Source: Ktedonobacterales bacterium (GTDB lineage: Bacteria > Chloroflexota > Ktedonobacteria > Ktedonobacterales > Ktedonobacteraceae). From it: 64,000 nucleotides of DNA. Below, piece after piece: positions 24,710 through 34,146 of this stretch. The notes under the pieces were generated by a model. That model did no database searches. It was not told the origin of the DNA and saw only the letters and a list, made by a program, of their open reading frames with translations. Position 1 is the stretch's first letter; the number at the start of each line of letters is the position of its first letter. Location: positions 1-64,000 of the forward strand of contig DAIDJF010000003.1 in assembly GCA_027451525.1 (NCBI GenBank), read 5' to 3'. A program made the position numbers and the translations under genes.

Positions 24710-25603
24710 ATGCAAATTCGTGTAATTGGCGCACCAATGGATCTGGGTGCAGATCGACGCGGTGTCGATATCGGCCCCAGTGCCATTCGCTACGCAAATC
24801 TGAGTGACCATTTGCAGCACATCGGGCACACCGTGCGCGACTATGGCAATATCACTATTCCACAACCTGAAAGTTGTCCTGTGGGCAATCCTCACCTTAA
24901 ATATCTAGAGCCTATCGTCCACGCGGCGGAGGAATTGGCGCATCTCGTTACCACCACGTTACAAGCACAAGAATTTCCGCTGATTTTAGGCGGTGATCAT
25001 AGTATCGCTCTCGGCTCAATTAGTGGAGTTGCGCGTGTGCATCCCAATGTAGGCGTGATCTGGGTGGACGCGCACGGCGATTTCAACACCGACGTGACTA
25101 CGCCCTCCGGCAATATTCACGGCATGGTCCTGGCGGCACTGGCAGGGGTCGGTGACACACGGCTGACGCATATTGATGGCAGGGGTTGCAAGCTACGCAA
25201 AGACACAATCGTAATCGTAGGAGCGCGTGATCTTGACATAGGCGAGCAGGCGCTGTTACGTGAGCATGAAATACATGTCTTCACCATGTCCGATATCGAC
25301 CAGATCGGTATTTCCGAAGTCATGCGCCGTGCCATCGCGATTGCGAGTCAGCACGATAATCCTATTCATATGAGCCTGGATATGGATGCCCTGGACCCAC
25401 GCGAGGCTCCCGGTGTCGGGACGCCTGTACGTGGCGGTCTCAGCTATCGCGAGGCGCATCTGGCAATGGAGATGGTCGCCGCTTCACAGCATCTTATCTC
25501 GATGGATGTCGTTGAGGTCAACGCGATTCTTGACCGCGAGAATGCGACCGCGCGCCTCGCCGTCGAACTGATCCTCTCCGCATTAGGTAAGAGAATCTGG
25601 TAA
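24710..25603 (+). CDS. rocF: Arginase
   Basis: The 297-aa protein hydrolyses arginine to ornithine and urea. It has the manganese motifs GGDHS (about 101), DAHGDFNT (about 122-129) and SLDMDALDP (about 222), plus GVGTPVRGGLSYREAH near the C-terminus. The opening IRVIGAPMDLGADRRGVDIGP matches arginase rather than agmatinase. Length is typical. It has its own promoter and follows rnj on the same strand. Confidence 0.9.
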   Translation: MQIRVIGAPMDLGADRRGVDIGPSAIRYANLSDHLQHIGHTVRDYGNITIPQPESCPVGNPHLKYLEPIVHAAEELAHLVTTTLQAQEFPLILGGDHSIALGSISGVARVHPNVGVIWVDAHGDFNTDVTTPSGNIHGMVLAALAGVGDTRLTHIDGRGCKLRKDTIVIVGARDLDIGEQALLREHEIHVFTMSDIDQIGISEVMRRAIAIASQHDNPIHMSLDMDALDPREAPGVGTPVRGGLSYREAHLAMEMVAASQHLISMDVVEVNAILDRENATARLAVELILSALGKRIW

Positions 25604-25700
25604 GCAATTGGCTGTCTACGATTGCGCCCATAAAGGCAGATTGGCTTACCGGCTAGATGCCCCCGTAATGGTAGAATAGAGCAAGTGATAGTATTTCTCA

Positions 25701-25753
25701 GAGAAGGAGGACGCGATAGGTCGTAGTGTAACCACTTATCGCAACACACGATG
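25701..25753 (+). promoter_or_regulatory. Ribosome site with a hairpin in the spacer
   Basis: AGGAGG (25705-25710) lies 40 bases before the only plausible ATG (25751). Between them 25713-25721 can pair with 25734-25742 (nine pairs, one G-U). Folding that hairpin would leave about ten bases between ribosome site and start. An in-frame TAG upstream rules out an earlier start. Confidence 0.45.
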
Positions 25754-26695
25754 AACGTCAATTCAAAAGAACTGTTTATGGATGGCAAGTTTGTTCCGCA
25801 GGAGCAGGGTGTCATCTCTGTGCGCACCCATGCCTTCGCCTATGGCACGGGCTGCTTTGAGGGCATTCGTGGTTATTGGAACGAGGAACAGCAGCAGGTC
25901 TATCTTTTCCGCGCACGCGAACACTACGAACGCCTGCTCAATTCGTGCAAAATTCTGCAAATCGCGCTCCCATATACCGCCGATGAACTGGTTGAGATCA
26001 GCATCGAGCTTGTGCGACGCAATGGGCAGAAGCAGGATGTCTATTTACGGCCTGTCGCGTACAAGTCGCAGATGATCCTCGGCGTCAACCTGCACGGCGT
26101 CTCCGATAGCTTCCTAATCACCTCTGAGCCACAAGGCAACTATGTAGACCTTGGAGGCATGCGTTGCGGCGTCTCTTCCTGGCGACGCATTGATGACAAC
26201 GCCATGCCCGCCCGTGCCAAGATTTGCGGTGCCTATGTCAACTCCGCCTTTGCCAAAAGCGAGGCGATGCAGAACGGCTACGACGAGGCGATCATGCTCA
26301 CCAACGAAGGCCACGTCTCCGAGGGTAGCGCGGAAAACATCTTCCTGCTCATGAACGGCGCGTTCATCACGCCCTCACCTAGCGAGAATATCCTGCTCGG
26401 CATCACGCGCGACACCGTCATGAAACTGGCGCAGCGCGAGATGGGTTATCAGACATACGAGCGGCAGATCGACCGCACAGAACTCTATGTCGCCGACGAG
26501 ATTTTCCTCTGTGGCACTGGTGCGCAGATTGCTCCTGTTGTCGAGGTCGATCATCGCGCTATCGGCACAGGTAAGGTTGGCCCAGTCGGCAAAAAGTTGC
26601 AGGACCTCTACTTTGATGTCGTGCGTGGTCGCCGCGCCGACTATCGCGAGCAGTGGTGTACACCCGTCTACACCAGCGTAGCCCAACACAGCTAA
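25751..26695 (+). CDS. ilvE: Branched-chain amino acid aminotransferase
   Basis: The 314-aa protein is a fold-type IV PLP aminotransferase acting on Leu, Ile and Val. Seen are AFAYGTGCFEGIRGY near residue 30-44, YLRPVAYKS, the PLP Lys in RAKICGAYVNS (about 158), DEAIMLTNEGHVSEGSAENIF, and the phosphate-binding LGITRDTVM. A D-amino-acid or 4-amino-4-deoxychorismate function is less likely given the EGSAENIF and GIRGY motifs. It is followed by a strong hairpin. Confidence 0.88.
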   Translation: MNVNSKELFMDGKFVPQEQGVISVRTHAFAYGTGCFEGIRGYWNEEQQQVYLFRAREHYERLLNSCKILQIALPYTADELVEISIELVRRNGQKQDVYLRPVAYKSQMILGVNLHGVSDSFLITSEPQGNYVDLGGMRCGVSSWRRIDDNAMPARAKICGAYVNSAFAKSEAMQNGYDEAIMLTNEGHVSEGSAENIFLLMNGAFITPSPSENILLGITRDTVMKLAQREMGYQTYERQIDRTELYVADEIFLCGTGAQIAPVVEVDHRAIGTGKVGPVGKKLQDLYFDVVRGRRADYREQWCTPVYTSVAQHS

Positions 26696-26721
26696 GACCA
26701 GCGAGGCATATTCATTGATAG

Positions 26722-26759
26722 GAACAATAACGGCATCCGAGCGGATGCCGTTATTGTTC
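26722..26759 (+). terminator. 17-bp perfect hairpin after ilvE
   Basis: Arms 26722-26738 and 26743-26759 are fully complementary with a four-base loop GAGC. A weak T/C stretch follows. It lies just before the ribosome site of the next gene, so it may attenuate read-through. Confidence 0.65.
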
Positions 26760-26780
26760 TCATGAAAGAGGAAACAGCAT

Positions 26781-27842
26781 ATGGAACTGGCACAGCGTAT
26801 CGAGCAGTATTTACAGGCCGTTCCAAAGGCCGAACTGCATGTCCATCTTGAAGGTGCTATTCACCCAGAGACACTGCTGCTTCTGGCGCAACGCAACAAT
26901 GTGACACTGCCTATCTCCACAGTCGAGGAGGCGCACCAGTGGTTTGCCTATCGCGATTTCCCCCACTTCGTTGAAATTTTTTTTGCGATCTCAAGCTGTC
27001 TGAAAACCGCAGAAGACTATGAGCTGATCGCCTATGAGTTTGGGCGCGAGATGGCACGCCAGCATGTACGCTATGCCGAGATCACCTTCTCCGCCAGCAC
27101 CCATCGCTATTCGCTCAAAGTGCCGCATGACCGCTATTTCTCCGGCTTGAACAAGGGCAGAGCACGGGCAAAAGCTGATTTTGGTGTTGAGATGCGCTGG
27201 GTCTTCGATATCGTGCGCGACATTCCCAAAGAAGACTCGCTCATACGCCGCGCGGATTATACTGTCGAAGTGGCATTAGAGAGCATGCAAGATGGTGTTG
27301 TCGCATTGGGTTTGGGCGGCTATGAGGTTGGACATCCGCCGGAAGTGTTTGCACGCTGGTTTGAAAAAGCACGGGCGTGCGGCTTACATAGCGTGCCGCA
27401 CGCGGGCGAGACGCTCGGTCCAGAGAGCGTGTGGGGCGCGTTGCGCGTGTTGGGAGCAGAGCGTATCGGACATGGAGTGCGTTCTATCGAGGATGCCAGT
27501 CTTGTCACATACCTCGCGCAGCAGCACATCCCGCTAGAAGTTTGCCCCCATAGCAACATCTGTTTGGGCGTCTATCGTAGCCTTGCCGAGCATCCTCTGC
27601 CGCGCCTCTACGCCGATGGCGTTCCGCTCTCGGTCAACTCTGATGACCCTCCGCTTTTCAACACAACGCTCCAGCACAACGTCAACACGCTCTACGAGCC
27701 ATTTCAGTACTCACTTGATACAATAGATGAAATCCTGCTTAACGGTGTGCGCCATAGCTTTATGGCGGCTGAGGAGAAACGTAAGATGGAAGAGGAATTT
27801 CGGACGGAGATGCGGCAGTTGCGTGAGAAATTGGCATTATAA
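26781..27842 (+). CDS. add: Adenosine deaminase-family aminohydrolase
   Basis: The 353-aa protein has the metal and catalytic motifs of the adenosine deaminase family: AELHVHLEGA (residues 17-26), VPHAGETLGPESVW with the zinc His and catalytic Glu, IGHGVRS, LEVCPHSN and VNSDDPPLF. It probably deaminates adenosine to inosine. The aminodeoxyfutalosine and adenine deaminases of the same family cannot be excluded without alignment. GAGG precedes the ATG. Confidence 0.82.
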   Translation: MELAQRIEQYLQAVPKAELHVHLEGAIHPETLLLLAQRNNVTLPISTVEEAHQWFAYRDFPHFVEIFFAISSCLKTAEDYELIAYEFGREMARQHVRYAEITFSASTHRYSLKVPHDRYFSGLNKGRARAKADFGVEMRWVFDIVRDIPKEDSLIRRADYTVEVALESMQDGVVALGLGGYEVGHPPEVFARWFEKARACGLHSVPHAGETLGPESVWGALRVLGAERIGHGVRSIEDASLVTYLAQQHIPLEVCPHSNICLGVYRSLAEHPLPRLYADGVPLSVNSDDPPLFNTTLQHNVNTLYEPFQYSLDTIDEILLNGVRHSFMAAEEKRKMEEEFRTEMRQLREKLAL

Positions 27843-27909
27843 GAGGTGGGGATACTTGGGGATAGAGCGTGATGATCGTCTTTTAAAAAATAATGCGAAC
27901 ATGGTGTAG

Positions 27910-27929
27910 GGGCGTGATTGATCACGCCC
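27910..27929. repeat. Palindromic repeat GGGCGTGAT-N2-ATCACGCCC, copy 1
   Basis: A nine-bp perfect palindrome arm pair with a two-base centre, preceded by TGTAGG. Similar units occur at 27977-28016, 44529-44548 and, less perfectly, 48061-48086. Confidence 0.65.
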
Positions 27930-27976
27930 TGCTCGCGCATCGATCCGCCTGGGGAGCCATGTGAGATGCCATACGA

Positions 27977-28016
27977 ATGGGAACGAGGGCGTGATTGATC
28001 ACGTCCTCGTTCCCAT
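27977..28016. repeat. Palindromic repeat, copy 2, extended to 19-bp arms
   Basis: Arms 27977-27995 and 27998-28016 match at 18 of 19 positions (one G-T wobble). The core contains the same GCGTGAT-TG-ATCACG centre. It lies between the convergent add and rpsI genes and could end both transcripts; GAAATTTT follows on the plus strand. Confidence 0.65.
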
Positions 28017-28118
28017 GAAATTTTAACCACGATCATCGCGCATGTACAATCGCATTACATATACAAAGACGAACATCAGGCCGCTATGTGCAGGAATATT
28101 GCACATACATGCATATGA

Positions 28119-28529
28119 TTAACGCTTTGTATACTGTGGGGCCTTGCGGGCGCGTTTGAGACCTGGCTTTTTGCGCTCCTTCATACGTGGATCGCGGGTC
28201 AGATAACCAGCTTTACGCATGGAGGCTTTGAACTCTGGGTTCATGCGCACAAGGGCACGCGCGAGGGCATGGCGAATCGCGCCAGCCTGCCCACTTGTGC
28301 CGCCACCAACGACGCGCACCGTCATGGTATAGGTGGTGCTGAGATCAAGCACGCGCAGGGGTGCCGAGATCGTCGCCATATGCGAAGCCAGTTTGCCGAA
28401 GTAGAGATCGGCACTCTTACCATTGACGGTGATGCTGCCATCACCGCTGGGGAAGAGGCGAACACGGGCAACTGCCGTCTTGCGCCGTCCCATCCCGTAA
28501 TAATATTCACCTTTGATGGTATCAGCCAA
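28119..28529 (-). CDS. rpsI: 30S ribosomal protein S9
   Basis: The 136-aa protein shows the S9 pattern: YYGMGRRKTAVARVRL, then VVGGGTSGQAGAIRHALARAL and the C-terminal basic tail ending RKAPQYTKR, which reaches the P-site tRNA. Length is normal. It is the last gene of the translation supercluster, 22 bases after rplM. Confidence 0.97.
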   Translation of the reverse strand: MADTIKGEYYYGMGRRKTAVARVRLFPSGDGSITVNGKSADLYFGKLASHMATISAPLRVLDLSTTYTMTVRVVGGGTSGQAGAIRHALARALVRMNPEFKASMRKAGYLTRDPRMKERKKPGLKRARKAPQYTKR

Positions 28530-28551
28530 CGTACGTTCTCCTCTTCTCTAT

Positions 28552-29028
28552 CTACTCTGCGCTCGCCGCAGCGGGCTTCTTGAGCAAAGACTGTGGTCCC
28601 GTCCAGACAATCGGCTTCTGGGCCTGATGGGGATGCTCTGGGCCGGCGTAGACCTTGAGATGGCTCATGACATCCGTACCCAGACGATTATGCATCACCA
28701 TACCGCGCACCGCGTGAATCAGCGCGCGCTCAGGATATCTACCGGAGAGGGTCTGGCGCAGGGAGATGACTTTCATGCCGCCAGGATACTGGCTATGGTG
28801 ATAGTACATCTTCTGATCTAGACGCCTGCCAGTGACAGCAATCTTTTCCGCATTAATGACAACCACAAAATCACCACTTTGCAGGTGTGGTGTAAAGGTG
28901 GGCTTATGTTTGCCCCGTAGAATCTGCGCAATCTGGGAAGCCAGACGGCCCAAAACCTGTCCCTCAGCATCGATGATATACCACTGGGGTTGCAGGTCAC
29001 CGGCCTTCGCGCTATATGTCTTCATCAT
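28552..29028 (-). CDS. rplM: 50S ribosomal protein L13
   Basis: The 158-aa protein contains WYIIDAEGQVLGRLASQIAQIL, HLQSGDFVVVINAEKI and HPHQAQKP, all L13 signatures. A short Ala-rich tail follows. Its ATG overlaps the truA stop by four bases (ATGA), which implies coupled translation. Confidence 0.97.
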   Translation of the reverse strand: MMKTYSAKAGDLQPQWYIIDAEGQVLGRLASQIAQILRGKHKPTFTPHLQSGDFVVVINAEKIAVTGRRLDQKMYYHHSQYPGGMKVISLRQTLSGRYPERALIHAVRGMVMHNRLGTDVMSHLKVYAGPEHPHQAQKPIVWTGPQSLLKKPAAASAE

Positions 29029-29816
29029 TGCACTACTCCAAATTGTTCAGGATATTCAACCCGTACCAGACATAGCCCGTGAGGTGGGGCCGCTGAGCCA
29101 GGGTGCGTCTTCTCCGCACGTTGTACGATGGTTGCGAACTCATCCAGGCTGAGGCGGTGCTGCCCAACCAGAAGCAGAGTTCCAACCATTCTGCGCACCA
29201 TCCCCGTCAGGAAGGCATCCGCAGTAAAGTCACAATAGATAATACCTGTTTGCGTCTCATCGCGTATACAGCGAGCATCAAGCATGGTCCGTACGCAGTG
29301 GTGCGGCCCCGGCTTATTTGGGTTCGTCTCATCAGGACTGCGCCCAAACGCGCCAAAATCCTTGCGCCCAAGTAACAGTTGACAGGCTTCTTGCATACGC
29401 TCTACATCCAACGCTAGTGGGCGATGGTAGCTGTAGCGCGCGTGCAACGGTGATGGTGCGTATTCGTTCCAGATCGTATAGCGATATGAGCGACTGATTG
29501 CGCTAAAACGTGCGTGGAAGCGTTCAGGAGCCTCGCACGTCCAACGTACCGCGATAGACTTGGGCAAGAGTGCGTTGAGGGCACGTTGCCAGACAGTGGA
29601 CGAAAGCAGTGCATCGCTATGAAAGTGAATGACCTGCCCACTGGCATGAACGCCCGCATCGGTGCGCCCTGCCCCATGTACGACGGAGAACACGCCAGAG
29701 ATACGCGCTATTGCCGTCTCTATTGCTCCCTGCACCGTCTCGCCCTGGCTTTCTGCTTGCCGTTGAAAGCCGTGATAGTCGGTACCATCGTACTCTATTC
29801 CACACACAAGGTTCAT
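29025..29816 (-). CDS. truA: tRNA pseudouridine(38-40) synthase TruA
   Basis: The enzyme converts uridines 38-40 of the anticodon stem to pseudouridine. Seen are IEYDGTDYHGFQRQ at the N-terminus, the catalytic Asp in GAGRTDAGVHASGQ, and FLTGMVRRMVGTLLLVG near the C-terminus. ATG 29816 gives 263 aa; a TTG at 29828 would add four residues. It sits between rplQ and rplM, as in many Firmicutes and Chloroflexota. Confidence 0.93.
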   Translation of the reverse strand: MNLVCGIEYDGTDYHGFQRQAESQGETVQGAIETAIARISGVFSVVHGAGRTDAGVHASGQVIHFHSDALLSSTVWQRALNALLPKSIAVRWTCEAPERFHARFSAISRSYRYTIWNEYAPSPLHARYSYHRPLALDVERMQEACQLLLGRKDFGAFGRSPDETNPNKPGPHHCVRTMLDARCIRDETQTGIIYCDFTADAFLTGMVRRMVGTLLLVGQHRLSLDEFATIVQRAEKTHPGSAAPPHGLCLVRVEYPEQFGVVQ

Positions 29817-29877
29817 AGTTCTTCGCAATCAGTTCGCAACGCAATCAGCCAGCTCAGCGAACGCGCTATGTCGGTCC

Positions 29878-30504
29878 CTACACGAGGGCAATCTGCGCCA
29901 TATCAGAGGCATCGCCTCTGCGCTTGCCGAGTTTGGTAATGCGAGTATAGCCGCCAGGGCGTCCAGCGTAACGTGGAGCCAACTCCTCAAACATCTTCTT
30001 GACGACCAGCTCATCAGGTAGCGTGCGCAAGATCAGGCGGCGGGCGCGCAATTCGATGACCATTGCTTCGTATGCGGCCTGCAAGGCTTTTTCGGCCTCT
30101 TCCTCATTGGCGATGATATTCAGCAACTCTTCGCGGCGGGCCTTGAGCTTATCTTCCAGGAATTTACGTCCCTTGTCGGTCAGTGGTGCTTTCAACTGTT
30201 CAGCACGCTCTTCATTGGAAGCAACGGCTGCATCAAGCGTGAAACGTCCACGGCGCGCAAAGGCCAAAATTTGCGCAGCCTTCTCCTGATCGGATACGAT
30301 AGAGGTGAGATATCGCTGAGCGGCGGCGTGGCCCTTGACGGCTACGTCGATCAGCTTCTCTGCCTCGGCGCGAATGGCGCGCGCACGTGCCTCGGTAGTC
30401 TGTATCCGATCATACCGAATGAGGCCAATCATCAGGTTGCGCCGCGCGGAACGGCGTTGTGGCTCAGGCATGTTCATGCGATTACCGGCTATTCGGTGCC
30501 TCAC
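29878..30504 (-). CDS. rplQ: 50S ribosomal protein L17 with internal insertion
   Basis: The start is GTG 30504, seven bases after GGAGG and one base after the rpoA stop; the frame runs on through rpoA, but the L17 N-terminus ([21 protein letters not shown]) begins here. The protein has 208 aa, where L17 is usually 115-130. The ends are normal (…[39 protein letters not shown]). A predicted helical, Glu/Ala/Lys-rich insertion occupies roughly residues 65-150. Translation is probably coupled to rpoA. Confidence 0.92.
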   Translation of the reverse strand: MRHRIAGNRMNMPEPQRRSARRNLMIGLIRYDRIQTTEARARAIRAEAEKLIDVAVKGHAAAQRYLTSIVSDQEKAAQILAFARRGRFTLDAAVASNEERAEQLKAPLTDKGRKFLEDKLKARREELLNIIANEEEAEKALQAAYEAMVIELRARRLILRTLPDELVVKKMFEELAPRYAGRPGGYTRITKLGKRRGDASDMAQIALV

Positions 30505-30505
30505 T

Positions 30506-31486
30506 TCAGTCCTCCATTTCGTGATCGCCGTCCATATCGGCTCCGACAGTGCTGGTACGCGGATTGGGCAGGAAATTGCGCGCAAGCAGGCGTTCGCGCA
30601 ACTCTTGCAAACTCTTCTCACCGAAGTTACGAACGCCGAGCAAATCTTCTTCATTCATCGTCAGGACCTGACCAACTTTCGTGATATTGCTGCGTTTCAA
30701 GCAGTTATAGGCACGAACCGAAAGATCAAGCTCTTCAATCGGCGTATCATAAATTTTCGGCGGGATAGGAATACTGCTCAGCGGTGCCTTCTCCGGTTCT
30801 GGGAGGGAGGCGCGATAATTCGCGAGCAGAGTAAAATGGCGTACCAGGATATCGGCACTTTGTCGCAACGCCTCATCCGGCGTGATTGTGCCATCTGTCG
30901 TTATATCAAGAACAACTTTATCAAAGTTTGTCATTTGTCCTACACGTGTATGCTCAATCGTGTAGTTGACTTTTTGTACAGGGGTATAGATCGCGTCAAC
31001 GGGGATAACCCCAATCGGCTGATCTTCTTTCGAGTCGGCAGGCACATAGCCACGCCCACTCTCGACCACCAGGTCCATTTCCAGACGTGCATCTTCATTA
31101 TCGAGGGTTGCGATGTGCAACTCAGGATTAACAATCTCTACTGTGCTGGGAGCCATAATATCTGCCGCTGTCACCTCGCGCATACCGGAGACCTCTAAAC
31201 GCATAGAGACGGCATGGTCAGAGAAACAGCGGAGACGCAGTCTTTTGACGTTCAGAACAATGTCCGTCACGTCTTCCGTCACGTTTGGCACGTCCTGAAA
31301 CTCATGTTGTACGCCCTCGATGCGAATAGAGGTTACAGCAGCACCCGGTAGCGATGACAGTAGCACGCGCCGCAAAGCGTTTCCTAGCGTCACCCCATAC
31401 CCGGCCTCTAGCGGCTCTATATCATAACTCGCGTAATTTCCCTGCGTTTTTGTATTCTTAATGCGAGGCAGAGTAATATCTAGCAA
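30506..31486 (-). CDS. rpoA: RNA polymerase alpha subunit
   Basis: The start is taken as TTG 31486 because AGGAG lies seven bases upstream and the protein then begins [11 protein letters not shown]-like, as in relatives. A GTG at 31516 would add ten residues. The 326-aa protein has the assembly domain ([23 protein letters not shown]) and the C-terminal domain ([41 protein letters not shown]). The C-terminal tail is acidic, ending DGDHEMED. Confidence 0.96.
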   Translation of the reverse strand: MLDITLPRIKNTKTQGNYASYDIEPLEAGYGVTLGNALRRVLLSSLPGAAVTSIRIEGVQHEFQDVPNVTEDVTDIVLNVKRLRLRCFSDHAVSMRLEVSGMREVTAADIMAPSTVEIVNPELHIATLDNEDARLEMDLVVESGRGYVPADSKEDQPIGVIPVDAIYTPVQKVNYTIEHTRVGQMTNFDKVVLDITTDGTITPDEALRQSADILVRHFTLLANYRASLPEPEKAPLSSIPIPPKIYDTPIEELDLSVRAYNCLKRSNITKVGQVLTMNEEDLLGVRNFGEKSLQELRERLLARNFLPNPRTSTVGADMDGDHEMED

Positions 31487-31646
31487 GGTTCTCTCCTGCC
31501 TTTCTTTTGCTACCACAGTCTGTTTCAGGCATGTTGTTTCTCATTCACTTACGATAAGCGTCAAACCAGAGACCAGAAACACGGGTAGTCCGAGAGTTAT
31601 CGACCATCTGAGTCTAGCCAGCGGATAGGCCCAGAAGCCCAGCATC

Positions 31647-32273
31647 TTACCGCTGATACAGCTCGACCACCAACTGCTCATCGAAGGGTAGTTCGAGATC
31701 AGCGCGCGAGGGAATAGTAATCACACGTCCACTCAACTCGTTGGTATCCAGACGGAGCCAGGAAGGGACGCCTTTTTGTGCCAGAAGCAACGTGCGGGTC
31801 TTGAAGTACTCCAGGCCCTTGCTCCGCTCTCGAACAGTAATGACATCGTTGGGCTTGGCAATAAAGGATGGAATATCCGTTTTGCGACCATTGACCGAGA
31901 AATGCCCGTGAGAGACTAACTGGCGAGCCTGAGCGCGTGAGTCGGCGAAACCGAAACGATACACCAGGTTATCCAGACGCATCTCCAGAATTTGCAGCAT
32001 ATTCTCGCTGGTTTTACCCGCGCGCCGTGCAGCAGCATCGAAATGACGGCGGAACTGACGCTCCAGGACGCCATAGGTGCGGCGCACACGCTGCTTCTCA
32101 CGAAGCTGTTTTGCATAGCCGGACTCTTTGCGCGCGCGGCTCGTACCGTGCTGTCCGGGTTTGGTATTGCGGCGTTCAAGCGTGCATTTGGTCATGCACT
32201 TGTCGCCTTTTAGAAAAAGTTTTACCCCTTCACGCCTGCAGAGCTTGCAGACGGGACCGGTATAACGCGCCAT
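31647..32273 (-). CDS. rpsD: 30S ribosomal protein S4, zinc-binding form
   Basis: The 208-aa protein has an N-terminal Cys set ([22 protein letters not shown]) typical of zinc-containing S4, then [22 protein letters not shown] and an S4 RNA-binding domain ([31 protein letters not shown]). It nucleates 16S folding and lines the mRNA entry. In many bacteria S4 represses the alpha operon; no such leader structure was recognised here. Confidence 0.97.
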   Translation of the reverse strand: MARYTGPVCKLCRREGVKLFLKGDKCMTKCTLERRNTKPGQHGTSRARKESGYAKQLREKQRVRRTYGVLERQFRRHFDAAARRAGKTSENMLQILEMRLDNLVYRFGFADSRAQARQLVSHGHFSVNGRKTDIPSFIAKPNDVITVRERSKGLEYFKTRTLLLAQKGVPSWLRLDTNELSGRVITIPSRADLELPFDEQLVVELYQR

Positions 32274-32343
32274 CTAATCTATCCTCCTCACACGCATGGG
32301 GCGTGCGTTAGCGTGTCTATCATAGTGCATGTAGACTGCCAGC

Positions 32344-32751
32344 CTACACGCGACGTCGCTTGGGTGGTCGGCATCCATTATGCGGAATAGGTGTCACATC
32401 GATAATGGAAATGACCGAGAGACCCGATGATTGTAGTGAGCGGATCGCCGCCTCGCGTCCAGAACCGGGTCCCTTCACAAAGACCTCAACCTGACGCATG
32501 CCATGTTCCATCGCTTTGCGAGCTGCCGCCTCTGCCGTCATCTGAGCGGCATAAGGGGTACTTTTGCGCGATCCTTTGAAACCTTGACCACCCGCACTGC
32601 CCCAGGAGATTACATTTCCGTTGGGGTCGGTCAGAGTCACAATTGTATTATTAAACGTGGCCTGAATATGGGCCTGTCCGCGCGGCACCGATTTACGTTC
32701 ACGTCGCCGCACTTTACCTGCTGCTGCCGCTTTCTTCTTATTGTCTGCCAT
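32344..32751 (-). CDS. rpsK: 30S ribosomal protein S11
   Basis: The 135-aa protein has a basic N-terminus, then [42 protein letters not shown], and ends [20 protein letters not shown]-like. S11 supports the platform near the Shine-Dalgarno helix. Normal length. Confidence 0.97.
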   Translation of the reverse strand: MADNKKKAAAAGKVRRRERKSVPRGQAHIQATFNNTIVTLTDPNGNVISWGSAGGQGFKGSRKSTPYAAQMTAEAAARKAMEHGMRQVEVFVKGPGSGREAAIRSLQSSGLSVISIIDVTPIPHNGCRPPKRRRV

Positions 32752-32828
32752 GCTTACGCTCCCTTACCGGCGTTTATTGTGTTCCACATTTCGCGTTTGC
32801 TGTTGCGCACGTAACCTGTGGAGTCAAT

Positions 32829-33212
32829 TTACTTCTTCGCTACTGCCTTCTTCTTGCCAGCTACCGTCTTCTTAGGGCCACGGCGCGTGCGCGCGTTGGT
32901 GCGTGTGCGCTGACCACGAACGGGCAGGTTACGGCGATGGCGCATCCCACGATAGCAGTTAATTTCAATCAACCGCTTGATATTCATGTCTACTTCGCGA
33001 CGCAGGTCGCCTTCGACTTTATGCTCACGGTCAATTACTTCGCGCAGACGGTTGACCTCTTCTTCAGTCAAATTTTTCACGCGGGTATCAGGGTTAATAC
33101 GTGTTTTCTCTAGAATTTTGCGGCTGGTTGTCAGCCCAATTCCATAGATGTAGCACAGCGAAATCTCCACGCGCTTCTCGCGAGGAATGTCAACGCCGGC
33201 AATTCTAGCCAT
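32829..33212 (-). CDS. rpsM: 30S ribosomal protein S13
   Basis: The 127-aa protein starts [19 protein letters not shown] and has [42 protein letters not shown]-type C-terminus and a Lys/Ala tail. It sits at the head of the 30S subunit and touches the P-site tRNA. Confidence 0.97.
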   Translation of the reverse strand: MARIAGVDIPREKRVEISLCYIYGIGLTTSRKILEKTRINPDTRVKNLTEEEVNRLREVIDREHKVEGDLRREVDMNIKRLIEINCYRGMRHRRNLPVRGQRTRTNARTRRGPKKTVAGKKKAVAKK

Positions 33213-33314
33213 CTTTCCCTCCAGCTGTAGCCTTCTGTTTCATCTATAGTAGCGAAGATAGAGTTAATACTACCCGACAACCATAACAAACAACAGAAAG
33301 CCTCACGTGTTTTA

Positions 33315-33431
33315 TTAGCCTTGCTTCTGTTTGTGCTTTGGATCCTTGCTACAGATAATCATTACGATTCGGTTGCGACGGATCACTCTGCAGTTTTCGC
33401 AGCGTGGTTTTACTGAGGCACGCACTTTCAT
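33315..33431 (-). CDS. rpmJ: 50S ribosomal protein L36
   Basis: This 38-aa gene is too short for most ORF finders. On the minus strand from ATG 33431 it reads [20 protein letters not shown], then [18 protein letters not shown]. It has the zinc ribbon CxxC, then Cys and His. GAGGGAGGG precedes the start by five bases. It lies between infA and rpsM, its classical place. Confidence 0.97.
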   Translation of the reverse strand: MKVRASVKPRCENCRVIRRNRIVMIICSKDPKHKQKQG

Positions 33432-33647
33432 GACGGCCCTCCCTCATTCTTGATCTTGATTCTTGCAGAATCATAAACGCCCATGTACCGAGAGATGAAG
33501 AGAAAAACGTCTCACACGCCTTCCTTCCCCTCTGCCTGGTTTCCAACGAAAAGATGCTGATTAGAGGAGAAAAGATTCGTATCCCTACCTGCTCTTATCC
33601 AGGTAACTAGGAGTCATCATGGATGCTTTTCTGCCTGCTTCACTTCC

Positions 33648-33866
33648 TCATGCTTTGACACGCCATACAATGCGCCCACGAGCCAGATCATAGGGCGATA
33701 GTACCACTCTCACCTTATCGCCTGGCACAATACGCACAAAATTCATGCGGATACGCCCTGAAAGAGTTGCCAGGACTTGATGTTTCTCGTCGATTTCGAC
33801 CTTAAACATGGCATTAGGGAGGGCTTCCAGCACTTTGCCCTCTACCTCGATTTCATCTTTTGCCAT
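33648..33866 (-). CDS. infA: Translation initiation factor IF-1
   Basis: The 72-aa protein is a single OB fold: [54 protein letters not shown]. It blocks the A site during initiation. AAAGGA precedes the ATG. A 280-base gap before map suggests it may have its own promoter. Confidence 0.97.
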   Translation of the reverse strand: MAKDEIEVEGKVLEALPNAMFKVEIDEKHQVLATLSGRIRMNFVRIVPGDKVRVVLSPYDLARGRIVWRVKA

Positions 33867-34146
33867 AGCATCCTTTCCCTATTGGTGGATTTCTCGTCTT
33901 TCTGTTTTCCTCGGCCCGGTTTCTGCACCGGGTTACATCTTTTTCTCTGAGCTTCTCATCTATTGTGCAAGGATACTGCCATATGGCAGCCACATATAAC
34001 AGTTCCAATTGTTTGATGCGCTCTTCATTCATGCGTAGATACAAGTACAAAAGGGCAGCGGTAGTTACCGCCGCTGCCAACTACGAATTATAGCATACGT
34101 TGTGGCGAAAGTCGAGAGGGAATTTTCTCCCATAGTGACTGTTTGC
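33867..34146. other. Intergenic map-infA region
   Basis: It holds the map terminator at 34054-34078, a 14-bp palindrome CTGCCATATGGCAG (33976-33989) and a hairpin CCCGGT/ACCGGG (33915-33932). A promoter for infA is likely here, but no clear -35/-10 pair is seen. Confidence 0.4.
34054..34078 (-). terminator. Terminator after map
   Basis: GGCAGCGG pairs with CCGCTGCC (34054-34061 with 34071-34078). On the minus strand CCTTTTGT follows. It would end or attenuate transcription before infA. Confidence 0.6.
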
